This document shows positions 45,759-54,781 of a stretch of DNA of 63,635 bases, piece by piece (within the stretch, counting starts at the first letter, position 1; each line of letters begins with the position of its first letter). Where the stretch lies: assembly GCA_010365115.1 (NCBI GenBank), contig JAAFGX010000016.1:1-63635 (forward strand). Reading direction: 5' to 3'. The DNA is from Paludibacter sp. Lineage in GTDB: Bacteria > Bacteroidota > Bacteroidia > Bacteroidales > Paludibacteraceae. Both the position numbers and the translations under genes were made by a program. The notes beneath the pieces are model-generated. The model searched no databases. It saw only the letters and a list, made by a program, of their open reading frames with translations, and was not told the DNA's origin.

Positions 45759-47936
45759 CTAATACCGCATCAGCTTGTCCACCAGCTTTATTTTGTTCGC
45801 TTCCACTGAAACGAGGTAGATTGATTCTTGTAAAGTGTCGGGTAAAATTATTTCGGATCGCGATGTGTTGTAAAGCATTTTTTGGAAAACCACCTGACCG
45901 CTGAGATTGGATATTATGAAATTTATTCTAGGCGCATCCTCAAATCCGTTTAAGTCAACAAACAGATTACCGGATTCATGCGGGTTTGGATATATTTTGA
46001 CCGATTTTCCATTCATTTCATTGGTGTTTTGTAATCCCGAAAACAAAGCTTCAGGCCCCAGCCGAATATCATCTATCCGTATGGTGACGCTTCCTGTTTT
46101 TGTAGCGTAAATACGAAACCAGTTTATGCCCGTTAAATCCGGTTCGCCGGTTTTGGATGCGGTACTTGTTTTAAGCGTTATTTGATTCCAACCATTTACA
46201 AGTCCTGTTAATCCCCATTGAAATTCGTTTGTATCGGCTTTTCCACCACTACCAAGTTCCACTTTGACAGTTCCTGTTTTGGTTACATCCGAAATGTAAT
46301 ACCAAAATTTCAATACAGCATTTGCAAGGGTTGAACCGGAGTTGAAAGGTGTAGCGGATATTTTTTTATACTCTTCAGTTCCATTCCCGATAATTTGAAT
46401 ACAACCTGATCCTTCTTTGTTATCAGTTGTGTTTAAAGTCATTGCATTTGACGAAGATACTGTCCACCCTGTGGTAGCATCGCAATTGTCCAGGCTCAAT
46501 TCGCCGGTATAAGCAGCAACAGAAATAGTTACAGTGGCCGATTTAGTTCCTCCAAGCACCGAAGCAGTTATAGTTGCGTTACCGTCTGATGCAGCTGATA
46601 CAAGTCCGGTAGAGCTAACGGTTGCAACGGATGTGTTGTCCGACGTCCAGCTAATTTGTTCGTTAGCATGCGCTTTGGGGAAAACAACAGCCGATAATTG
46701 GTGTGTTGCTGCGGGTTTTGTCAAAACCGTTCGTGGAGACAAATAAATGCCGGGGTCATTTGATTTTACATAATCGAATGATTCAATAATGGTTCCATCG
46801 CTCCGTTGGGCTTTAAATTTCAGATTCGTATTATCAATTTCCATTTTACAAAAATGGTACGATTTATCCATTATTACTATGTTTTCTCGTGCTGCGGGTG
46901 GATACAATGGCGCTCCTCCACCACCTGTAGTAATGTGCATCACATTATTCACATCGGCGCGCGAGTAAAAATGATTGTGTCCCGAAAAAACAAACTGAAC
47001 ATCATATTTCAAGCAAAGCGGATGGATATAATTCTGAACAATTAAATTGTTTCCATTACCACCCGAAATGGGATAGGCACTCCAACCAGGTTCGTGATCC
47101 ATAATGATTTTCCATGGTTTAGTCGATGTGGCTAAATCATTTTCCAACCACGTATATTGAGCACTTCCGGGTGTGTAGGGAGTGTATTGATCGATAATTG
47201 TAAAATGGATGGGACCATAATCGAAAGAATAATAATATCTGCCCGAAACAAATTGAGGATAAGGATAATATTTGGCAAACAATAATCCCTGACCTTCGTG
47301 ATTACCCATGCTTGTAAGATAGGGCACTCGGGAGATTAACTTCTGTATATTAGTATATTGCGGGTCGAAAAACTCATTTGTCCAACTCTCTTCCGCGTTC
47401 CCGTATTGCACAAAATCGCCATTAAACATCATAATCGATTGCGATTTGGGGTCTAATGCTATTTCATCTAATATTTTTTTTGCCACCGCATCGTGGTTTG
47501 CCGGATAGGTACGCGTGTCGCCATAGGTGTAAAAGCTAACAGCTGTTTCATTATCAGCAACTCCGGTAATGAAATCGCCTGTTTTCGACTCAGCATTATT
47601 TACTGTAACTTTATAAAAATATTTAGTCCCTGGCGTTAAACCTGTTATTGTTAGTTTGTGCTGATGGTCTGTTCCGTACTCGGTTGTTGGCTGATTGCCA
47701 GTAGCATAAGTCAAGTCGGTTCCCCAATCTACACGGCAGGAATTGCTGCTTGCTGTTTGCCAAAGAATCAACATTTCCGTATTTTTACCCGTGTAAAGTA
47801 AATAGGGACTTTTCACAAATTCCGATACCTGATTGGTTGATGTAACTTTTTTTGAGTTTGGTGCCTTTGTTTGCGCAGACGAAACTGTCGTAACAAATAA
47901 CAAAAGAACAAAGAAGATTTTTTTTGTGAAATTCAT
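45759..47936 (-). CDS. T9SS-secreted purple-acid-phosphatase-type phosphoesterase
   Basis: 725 residues: signal peptide 1-21; N-terminal fibronectin-like domain of purple acid phosphatases (about 40-125, TEMLILWQTASSNSCRVDWG); phosphoesterase domain (about 130-385) with YGDTRTYPANHD, MFNGDFVQYG, SMGNHEGQG, MDHEPGWSAYP and FSGHNHFYSR, so the metal ligands are largely intact; Big2 domain (about 400-475); jelly-roll-like module beginning NCDATTGWTV; T9SS tail. It probably removes phosphate from an extracellular substrate. First gene of the operon with a GH71/99-like enzyme and a symporter, under promoter d (48002-48046). Confidence 0.83.
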   Translation of the reverse strand: MNFTKKIFFVLLLFVTTVSSAQTKAPNSKKVTSTNQVSEFVKSPYLLYTGKNTEMLILWQTASSNSCRVDWGTDLTYATGNQPTTEYGTDHQHKLTITGLTPGTKYFYKVTVNNAESKTGDFITGVADNETAVSFYTYGDTRTYPANHDAVAKKILDEIALDPKSQSIMMFNGDFVQYGNAEESWTNEFFDPQYTNIQKLISRVPYLTSMGNHEGQGLLFAKYYPYPQFVSGRYYYSFDYGPIHFTIIDQYTPYTPGSAQYTWLENDLATSTKPWKIIMDHEPGWSAYPISGGNGNNLIVQNYIHPLCLKYDVQFVFSGHNHFYSRADVNNVMHITTGGGGAPLYPPAARENIVIMDKSYHFCKMEIDNTNLKFKAQRSDGTIIESFDYVKSNDPGIYLSPRTVLTKPAATHQLSAVVFPKAHANEQISWTSDNTSVATVSSTGLVSAASDGNATITASVLGGTKSATVTISVAAYTGELSLDNCDATTGWTVSSSNAMTLNTTDNKEGSGCIQIIGNGTEEYKKISATPFNSGSTLANAVLKFWYYISDVTKTGTVKVELGSGGKADTNEFQWGLTGLVNGWNQITLKTSTASKTGEPDLTGINWFRIYATKTGSVTIRIDDIRLGPEALFSGLQNTNEMNGKSVKIYPNPHESGNLFVDLNGFEDAPRINFIISNLSGQVVFQKMLYNTSRSEIILPDTLQESIYLVSVEANKIKLVDKLMRY

Positions 47937-48001
47937 GATTAAAGAAGTTTTTTGAGCAATGTGATTTTGATATGAAAAGGTCGAAAATTAAATTATGCAC
48001 A

Positions 48002-48046
48002 CAAAAATAGCGTTGCACTATTAATGCACGATTAATTTTTAATTAA
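48002..48046 (-). promoter_or_regulatory. Triple TTAAT-box promoter d
   Basis: Minus strand: TTAAT boxes with plus-strand starts 48042, 48031 and 48020, then 10 nt, then TATTTTTG (48002-48009), 65 bp upstream of the phosphatase start. Confidence 0.75.
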
Positions 48047-48179
48047 TATGATATGAGGAAGAAAGAAAATTAGTGTTTTATAACAATTAAAACGCTTTTT
48101 TTGAATAAGAGAGTGGAAATTTAGGAGATTACAATAAAAATCAAATACTACATCATTTTTTAATACTGTTCAAATTTGA

Positions 48180-48241
48180 CAACTCCACATACCGATGCGT
48201 GAGGTCGGGCGTTTGGGGGTCGATGTGGAATTGATTTTTTT
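48180..48241 (+). other. Structured intergenic element with terminator-like 3' end
   Basis: CAACTCCACAT (48180-48190) pairs with ATGTGGAATTG (48223-48233), one mismatch, around a GC-richer 32-nt loop; seven T follow on the plus strand. It stands out by composition in an AT-rich gap (48047-48282) with no gene. Orientation does not fit termination of the minus-strand gene at 48283 well, so a small plus-strand transcript or a mobile remnant is possible. Confidence 0.4.
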
Positions 48242-48282
48242 AATTTGGTAAAGTAGAACTAATTATAAGTTTGAATTATCTG

Positions 48283-49401
48283 CTATCTTAAATTGACTGT
48301 TTTCCCTTTCAGAGCCGATTCACGGGCAGCTTCCAGAATTCTCACTACCATAATATTGTTATCGAGAGCATAAAGGCCATCCGGGTTCATCGTAGTTTTC
48401 CCTTTTAATACATCGTAAAAATAAGTGAAAGGATCTTCGTAAACTTCAATATCCTTTGCTGTAATAACTTCCGATTTCTCAGTACGCATTTCCCGGTTTC
48501 TCACACGCATATTTTCCTTATCGATGGTAATCACATAACCGGATTCACCATAAATTTCCATATCTTTTCTGTCGAAAGGCCAGTTCCAGGATGCTTGAAT
48601 AATACATTGGGCATTTTTATAATTAACTACGATAGTTGCATCATCATCCACCTTGGGGTAAATTTCCGGTTTGAATTGCCTGGTCACCGCTGTAATCGAA
48701 ATGGGTTTTTCTCCATGCATCAATCCAGTCATTAGGTTGGCGCCATAACATCCGAAATCAATAAGAGCACCGCCACCATTCTGCACCGGATCAGTAAGCC
48801 ACTCCAGAAATACTTTATCACAACCTATTTCCTTTGGTCCTCTATGTCCGTCATGAATTACCACTTTTCTCAATTTGCCGACAAAACTACTGTCATTCAC
48901 CAGTTGAAATGATTTCGCTGTGGTGGGAAACCAGGAAGTTTCATAATTCGTCAACAATTGAATGTTATATTTATGAACCAATTCAGCCATTCTTTCGGCA
49001 TGTGCAACATTTGTTGCCAATGGCTTTTCAACCATGACATGAATTCCACGCGGAGCACAGGCCTCAACAACCGCCATGTGTTCGAAAACAGATCCAAATG
49101 CCACAACTGCTTCGGGCTTCACCTCGTCAAGCATTTTACCCAAATCGTTATAAATCAGGCTGGGATTGAAGTTGTATTTTTTAGCCAAACTCAACGCCAG
49201 CTCTTTGTTTGGTTCATAAATTCCCGAAAGAATGAAATCCCCCTTGTCTTTGCGCCGTAAAATAAATGCAATATGACCGTGAGTCATCCCCGCAATAGCG
49301 AGTTTTACTTGTTGTTTCGAGGTATTTGTCTGGGCGTTAGTATCAGGTGCCAAAAAAGCCAATACCAAACATAAGGAAATGACAGTTTTAATTATTTTCA
49401 T
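48283..49401 (-). CDS. Secreted Gfo/Idh/MocA oxidoreductase
   Basis: 372 residues with a Sec-type signal peptide (1-23, ending TNAQ) instead of the Tat signal of its relatives at 23300 and 24707. Rossmann segment QVKLAIAGMTHGHIAFIL, MVEKPLATNVAHAERMA (the E-K-P motif), and LIDFGCYGANLMTGL. It is the last gene of the six-gene operon that starts at 58005. Family members oxidise or reduce sugar hydroxyls with NAD(P); a Sec-exported version would need to acquire its cofactor outside the cytoplasm, which is unusual. The substrate is unknown. Confidence 0.78.
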   Translation of the reverse strand: MKIIKTVISLCLVLAFLAPDTNAQTNTSKQQVKLAIAGMTHGHIAFILRRKDKGDFILSGIYEPNKELALSLAKKYNFNPSLIYNDLGKMLDEVKPEAVVAFGSVFEHMAVVEACAPRGIHVMVEKPLATNVAHAERMAELVHKYNIQLLTNYETSWFPTTAKSFQLVNDSSFVGKLRKVVIHDGHRGPKEIGCDKVFLEWLTDPVQNGGGALIDFGCYGANLMTGLMHGEKPISITAVTRQFKPEIYPKVDDDATIVVNYKNAQCIIQASWNWPFDRKDMEIYGESGYVITIDKENMRVRNREMRTEKSEVITAKDIEVYEDPFTYFYDVLKGKTTMNPDGLYALDNNIMVVRILEAARESALKGKTVNLR

Positions 49402-49425
49402 GACTTTTGATTTTTACGACTTCTG

Positions 49426-51324
49426 TTAATATACAATTTTAATTCTACCAAATTCATTATTTGTCATTGACTCAACAACATAAACTCCATGCACAAACTG
49501 TCTCATATCAACTGAAATCTTATCGGAATTTACATCAATTATTTTCTGTAATTTTCCATTTATATCAAGCAATCTTAAATATCCGAATGAAGCAAATGAA
49601 TCATTAAAACTGATTTCCAACTGTTGATTATTTACCGTCCATTTAATGCCATTTGCATGAATATTATCTACGGCTGTTGCAAAATCATTCTGAACTGATT
49701 TATAGGAAATCACATTATCACTTGGGTCAACTTCAATAAAAGTAAGATAATGAGCTTGTTTACAAGAAATCACATTAGAAATATCAGCAGTGATTTGTGT
49801 AGGAAAATACAAACTATTACGTTTTGCGCCAACTGTTGGAGCTCCATAAGGAATTACATAAGCCGATGACATATATACTTTTCGTCCCGAAAACAAATTA
49901 GTAATTTTAAAAGTAAGCGTGGAAGCCGATTTATTGGTGGTATTTATGGTGGCTGAAAAATCGGCTACTTTTGATTGTTTCGCAATAACCGAAACATTGG
50001 CAGTTTCCCCTCGCAATTGGCGTGAGAGTTCGCCCACCATCCACAAATAATAATCCGAACCGAAGCCCTCATAATCCAAATACTTGTCATAAATATTTAC
50101 CGGATAATCGGAAGTACATTTAAATAAACAAGTACCTTCGTCCATCTCGTCGAACATGGTTGCATACATAGATTTAGCTCCATTGTCGATGTTATTGTAG
50201 GCTTGTTGCCATAGAAAATTTCCTTGATTTCGTCCCCTAATAGTGGTGCTTGACGAACCAAAATCGGCAGTATTAAAATCCATATTGTAGGTATACGAAC
50301 CGGGCCAGATACTGGGCAAATAACCAACCCCATTAGCAGAGCACCAAGCCAAATCACCCTCTACAACTTTATCATACGTAGTATTTGCGACTCCAACCCT
50401 GATATTGGTTTGTGTAATGAAATCAATCGTTCTAAACCTACCTACAGCCCACGGATTAATAAAATCGGCATGTTTAATTACTTCCCACAAATAAGGATCG
50501 GTGGTTGCATCGTATTTTAATAATCTCCATGAAAATGGTACCCCTATCAAAACGGCACAACCCCCGTAAACCGGGTCGGTTTTGAAAAACGTAATCAATG
50601 AATCCATTTGCAGCAAACTCAATCCACCATGTTTGGCATCACCAAAGCCAATACCCCAAAGGCAAACAAGAGGTTTCCCGTTGTGATACAAGTAGTTATT
50701 GGGCGTTTGAGTCGTAACTTTTAAATCATTGACTAAGTGCTTCCAATCATTCATTAGCACAGCTTTATCTGTACTAACGGCGCTCGACAAATCGTACATT
50801 ACTGCCAGCGAACGATTGTATTTTTTTGCCCCGGAGAAACAATGCATAAGTACCGAATCGTTAAAATTGCGAAGTCTCAGTTGGTTAGAATTTGCAATAC
50901 GCGTATTTGAAATAAAACGCTGAACAAAAGTTCCGTCAATGCCATATTCTTGCATCCACCTGTAATGGCGCTCCACCGTTTTTCGTTTGTAGGCACTATA
51001 AACATAAGCTACATCACCATTTGCCAATCTGAAAGCAGTTGGAAATAATTCATCATTATCCAACTCCCTGGTATCGGGCCAGTAAGAAATATGACTAAAG
51101 CCCGGTTCGAAGCGCGATACGTTGGGGTTAACAGTTGTGTCTTTTTTACTATAATGTTTCCAATCGTAACCACTGCCATCGTTTTTACCCGTAAACCAAC
51201 CCTGATAGCCGCACATAATTTTGTAATCCAACGAATTGAATAGTGGATTAGTGCCGTGTTTTGTAACACCTGAAAGAGAAATGGGAAGTAAAATGAAAGA
51301 AAGTATTAGAAGTGATTGCTTCAT
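49426..51324 (-). CDS. T9SS-secreted GH71/99-like glycoside hydrolase
   Basis: 632 residues from the ATG at 51324, where the signal peptide MKQSLLILSFILLPISLSG begins; the longer in-frame start at 51408 adds a sequence without homology. The catalytic domain matches the genes at 5219 and 44417 (YKIMCGYQGWFTGKNDGSGY, MQEYGIDGTFVQRF, FDEMDEGTCLF). It differs from both in carrying an extra C-terminal beta-domain (about 450-560) and a T9SS tail ending SMTNNEFGRIKIVY, so it is the extracellular member of the trio. Fifth gene in the operon under promoter e. Confidence 0.73.
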   Translation of the reverse strand: MKQSLLILSFILLPISLSGVTKHGTNPLFNSLDYKIMCGYQGWFTGKNDGSGYDWKHYSKKDTTVNPNVSRFEPGFSHISYWPDTRELDNDELFPTAFRLANGDVAYVYSAYKRKTVERHYRWMQEYGIDGTFVQRFISNTRIANSNQLRLRNFNDSVLMHCFSGAKKYNRSLAVMYDLSSAVSTDKAVLMNDWKHLVNDLKVTTQTPNNYLYHNGKPLVCLWGIGFGDAKHGGLSLLQMDSLITFFKTDPVYGGCAVLIGVPFSWRLLKYDATTDPYLWEVIKHADFINPWAVGRFRTIDFITQTNIRVGVANTTYDKVVEGDLAWCSANGVGYLPSIWPGSYTYNMDFNTADFGSSSTTIRGRNQGNFLWQQAYNNIDNGAKSMYATMFDEMDEGTCLFKCTSDYPVNIYDKYLDYEGFGSDYYLWMVGELSRQLRGETANVSVIAKQSKVADFSATINTTNKSASTLTFKITNLFSGRKVYMSSAYVIPYGAPTVGAKRNSLYFPTQITADISNVISCKQAHYLTFIEVDPSDNVISYKSVQNDFATAVDNIHANGIKWTVNNQQLEISFNDSFASFGYLRLLDINGKLQKIIDVNSDKISVDMRQFVHGVYVVESMTNNEFGRIKIVY

Positions 51325-51454
51325 AATAAAAATGCATATTGAATTCTTTATTTTAAGTAAATATATGTTCAACTGATTAATAAAATTAAAAAGAAAAGAT
51401 AGAGACATTGATTTTTAGAACTGAAAATCAGGCGTAAGATAAAGAATTAAAGCA

Positions 51455-53008
51455 TCAATGTTGCGTTTTGACCAATTGTAATTTTGAATATAGCGCTTTT
51501 GCAATTTCGGGATATTGCAAATAAAGGTTTACTTGCTCAAGAGGATCGGTTTTAATGTTGTAAAGTTGATGTTTTGGTCCGTTTGGCGTTTGTTTTTCAA
51601 ACTTTGGGTCTGTAAATCCACCCGAACCCAAGCCTTCAATCAATTTCCAGTCGCCCTGGCGGATGCCAAACATGCCGGATGATGAATGAAAAATAACAAA
51701 GTCGCGTGCTGAATTTCCTTTTTTTTGCAACAATGGTAAAAAACTGTAACTATCTTCCGCTTCGGTTGGTTTGATTTTATAATTCGCAATGTTGGCTAAT
51801 GTCGAAAAAATATCAATCAAGCTAACCGGCTGACTAACAAGCTGATTATCGAACACATTTTTCCAACTCACTATAAGCGGAATGTGATGTCCACCATCGT
51901 ACACATCCGCTTTTTGACCTCTTCGTCCTTCGTTTGAGTTGTGATTCCATTTTTCAATATCCTGTTTACGCCACGCTCCACCATTATCGCTCGAAAAGAC
52001 AATCAGGGTATTTTCGTAAATGCCGAGTTTTTTAAGCTGTGCAACCACCTGACCTACAACATCATCAGTTTGCGACACAAAGCTGCCATAATCGCCAACC
52101 TGACCTTTTGCTTTAAATTTGGGGTCGACCACCCAGGGCGTATGCGGCGAAGTTAAGGGCATGTACAAAAAGAATGGTTTTTTTCTTCGTGTCTGCGTTT
52201 GAATGTAGCTCAATGACTCTTTTGTAATGTCCTGCAAACACCGCTCTACACGAAAATTAGCTTCCATCTCACCAGCCCGCCACCAAACACCACGACCATA
52301 GTAAACTCCATCATTGTCAATATAAGTTGAGTCATAATCAGTTTGTGTATCACTTTTTCTCAAGGGATAAATGTCGGAAATCTGAACAATTTTATTGCCA
52401 ACAAGCTTTCCATTTTTTAGGAACAAATAGGGTGGCATATCCAACGAAGCAGGTAAAATATACGTATAATCAAAGCCATAATTGTTGGGTCCGTAAGTTA
52501 CACCTTTTCGGTAATTCACATTGCTTGTTGTAGCGTACTGACTTTCGGGAACTAAAGGTTTGGTCTTGTCTTTCTTTTGCCACTCCACGCCCAAATGCCA
52601 TTTCCCGATACAAGCTGTAGCATATCCTTGTTCTTTTAATGCCGATGCAATCGTCTGGCGCCCTTTTTCAATAACCAGTTTTCCATGACCATTGATAGCG
52701 CCCGATTTCAGTGGCGAGCGAAAGCAATAGCGACCGGTCAATATGCCGTATCTACTTGGAGTACTTACGCCAGCACTTGAAAATGCTTCGTCGAACGCAA
52801 CTCCTTCTTGTGCCAATAAATCAATATTCGACGTTTCTGTTTTGGCCGTTTGATTAAAAAATTTTACATCGCCATAACCCATGTCGTCGGCTAATATAAA
52901 TACAATATTAGGTTGTTTTACAACAGTTTGTGCCCCTGTTGGAGATAACGAAAGCACGGTTGTTGAGATTAAACTGGTTAGCAGTTTTTGTTTGTTTTGA
53001 TATGACAT
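51455..53008 (-). CDS. Secreted serine-type sulfatase
   Basis: 517 residues, signal peptide 1-26. NIVFILADDMGYGDVKFFNQ opens the domain; active-site motif GVSTPSRYGILTGRY places Ser82 in the formylglycine position; AYATACIGKWHLG-like segment GYATACIGKWHLGVEW and FSSDNGGAW carry substrate and metal residues. No T9SS tail, so periplasmic. The gene is 130 bp upstream of the GH71/99-like gene and 13 bp behind the phosphoesterase, in the operon under promoter e. Which sulfate ester it cuts cannot be told. Confidence 0.86.
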   Translation of the reverse strand: MSYQNKQKLLTSLISTTVLSLSPTGAQTVVKQPNIVFILADDMGYGDVKFFNQTAKTETSNIDLLAQEGVAFDEAFSSAGVSTPSRYGILTGRYCFRSPLKSGAINGHGKLVIEKGRQTIASALKEQGYATACIGKWHLGVEWQKKDKTKPLVPESQYATTSNVNYRKGVTYGPNNYGFDYTYILPASLDMPPYLFLKNGKLVGNKIVQISDIYPLRKSDTQTDYDSTYIDNDGVYYGRGVWWRAGEMEANFRVERCLQDITKESLSYIQTQTRRKKPFFLYMPLTSPHTPWVVDPKFKAKGQVGDYGSFVSQTDDVVGQVVAQLKKLGIYENTLIVFSSDNGGAWRKQDIEKWNHNSNEGRRGQKADVYDGGHHIPLIVSWKNVFDNQLVSQPVSLIDIFSTLANIANYKIKPTEAEDSYSFLPLLQKKGNSARDFVIFHSSSGMFGIRQGDWKLIEGLGSGGFTDPKFEKQTPNGPKHQLYNIKTDPLEQVNLYLQYPEIAKALYSKLQLVKTQH

Positions 53009-53021
53009 TTTAAAGTGCAGT

Positions 53022-54722
53022 TTATCGATTTTGAACTACTAATTTTCGTGTAATTTTCGATTGTTCTGATTCAACCGAAATAAAATAAATAGCATCGTTT
53101 AATTTTCCAGAAAGGTTAAATTCTACGTGGCTTTTGTTTATTGATTTCTCCTGATAAATAGTTTGTCCCAATAGATTACTTATTTTAATGGATATTTCTT
53201 CATTAAACCCATTTAAGTTTAGATATAAATTCCCTTGTTTATATGGATTTGGATAGATAGAAAAATCTTTTTCTAACTTTTTTGACTTTATATCATTTAA
53301 AGCAGTCGCTTCGACTGCTATATATACGGTTGTTGAGCTATTAGCTTCCACATTAAAGCTTACATCAACCACATGCACGGATGTGCCATCAAATTCCTGA
53401 CTAACAACTCCATTTGTAACATCGTATGTACTTCCTTTGGGTACCACAAAGCGCACTTTCCCTCCCAAAATCGGAAACGGAAATTTGTTCTCGACAGTAA
53501 CCGAGTTCGTGCTTATAGTACCATTATTTGCTGCCGAAAAAGTTTGTTTAAGTCGTGGTACCCAGGTTGAAGGAATGTTCACATCGCCACTTGCTTTAGC
53601 TTCAATCAAGCCTGTGCCTCCGGCTGGCAATGTAAAAGTTCCTGTGTTATTGTTTACTCGATAAATAATATATTTCATTCCACCTCTGAGGTCGTTGCAG
53701 GTATACGAAATGCGTGGACCACCTGGTGTAATTTCCCATGGGTTTCCATTACCTTGGCTGTGTCTGTCGCCCGACAAACAAAGATTTAGTGGATGAACAT
53801 TGTTGATAAAATGAAACATTCTGTCGTAATTATGTCCGGCAGTCAGCAAGAAATTTCCACCAGCACCCGCACCATTTAACCATGCAATAGCCTCATTAAC
53901 CTGGTATTGATATACTTTATTATTTGTTGCCGATAAACCCCATGCATTATTAAGCATCATGTAACGTGCACTTCCATATTTAAAAGAATGATTTTGCAAC
54001 CCCCAATAATCGTTTACAAAATCAGAATTTTCCTGATCGGTACCCTGCATAAAATCATTCCCATTAAGTCCTTCGTGATCGCCCGGTACAGCAAAGGTAG
54101 CAGCCGAAGCTTTTGCCATTCCAATGGTTCCAATGGAACTTTTACCCAAGAAATACTCCACTTCCCGTTCAGGGTGATTGCGGACATTATACATATTATC
54201 ACCTGTTTCAATCAGTATTTCGGTATCCATGATATTGGACATTTGAACGATAAGGCTTTTCCGTTGCAATATTACATCGCTATCATAACCCCCTTGATAC
54301 AAGTGTCCGTCGGAAATATGTACTACATAATATTCTGTTTTAAATTCCTTTACTACTTTTACTCCGCCAAATGAAGTAACCTGACCGGTTGATGTGTTCA
54401 ATAGCAAATCGTAGCGGTCGGCCGGAGTGCCTGCCGGTATGGTTATGGCGATTTTTTGGTTGTATTTATTGCCCGATACAGGATCGAAAGTCCAGGTGCC
54501 GTTTGTAATGTTCATATTTGTTCCACTAAGCGTTAAAAATTGGCTTTTAAGCTGAACAGAGCTCACCGTTTGATTTGCATCGGCATTAAACCAAATCTCG
54601 AAACTATCACCCGTTTTTACAATTGCCGTTGTGGCACGCCAGGGGTATACAATGTTGGCACTGTATGACATGAAGCTTCCACTAAGAAATAAAGAAATGA
54701 GAATTACATATATTGATTTCAT
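53022..54722 (-). CDS. T9SS-secreted metallophosphoesterase, GDHE variant
   Basis: 566 residues: signal peptide 1-21; N-terminal Ig-like domain (NIVYPWRATTAIVKTGDSFE); calcineurin-like domain (about 135-365) with HISDGHLYQ, ETGDNMYN, VPGDHEGLNG, TAGHNYDRM and LSGDRHSQG; Ig-like domain (about 375-470); T9SS tail. The third motif reads GDHE where the superfamily normally has GNH(D/E), and the fifth GDRH where GHxH is usual; the paralogue at 58367 shares both changes, so they are a lineage trait rather than an error. The substrate is unknown; association with glycan genes suggests a phosphorylated glycan. Third gene of the operon under promoter e. Confidence 0.78.
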   Translation of the reverse strand: MKSIYVILISLFLSGSFMSYSANIVYPWRATTAIVKTGDSFEIWFNADANQTVSSVQLKSQFLTLSGTNMNITNGTWTFDPVSGNKYNQKIAITIPAGTPADRYDLLLNTSTGQVTSFGGVKVVKEFKTEYYVVHISDGHLYQGGYDSDVILQRKSLIVQMSNIMDTEILIETGDNMYNVRNHPEREVEYFLGKSSIGTIGMAKASAATFAVPGDHEGLNGNDFMQGTDQENSDFVNDYWGLQNHSFKYGSARYMMLNNAWGLSATNNKVYQYQVNEAIAWLNGAGAGGNFLLTAGHNYDRMFHFINNVHPLNLCLSGDRHSQGNGNPWEITPGGPRISYTCNDLRGGMKYIIYRVNNNTGTFTLPAGGTGLIEAKASGDVNIPSTWVPRLKQTFSAANNGTISTNSVTVENKFPFPILGGKVRFVVPKGSTYDVTNGVVSQEFDGTSVHVVDVSFNVEANSSTTVYIAVEATALNDIKSKKLEKDFSIYPNPYKQGNLYLNLNGFNEEISIKISNLLGQTIYQEKSINKSHVEFNLSGKLNDAIYFISVESEQSKITRKLVVQNR

Positions 54723-54781
54723 TGCTATTGTGATTATTGTTTTTATAAATATTTATTCATATTGATCAAAGAAAATTGAGA

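Noticed and set aside
48047..48282. Riboswitch in the intergenic gap
   Set aside because: The structured piece lies downstream, not upstream, of a gene on the relevant strand and matches no riboswitch pattern I recognise.
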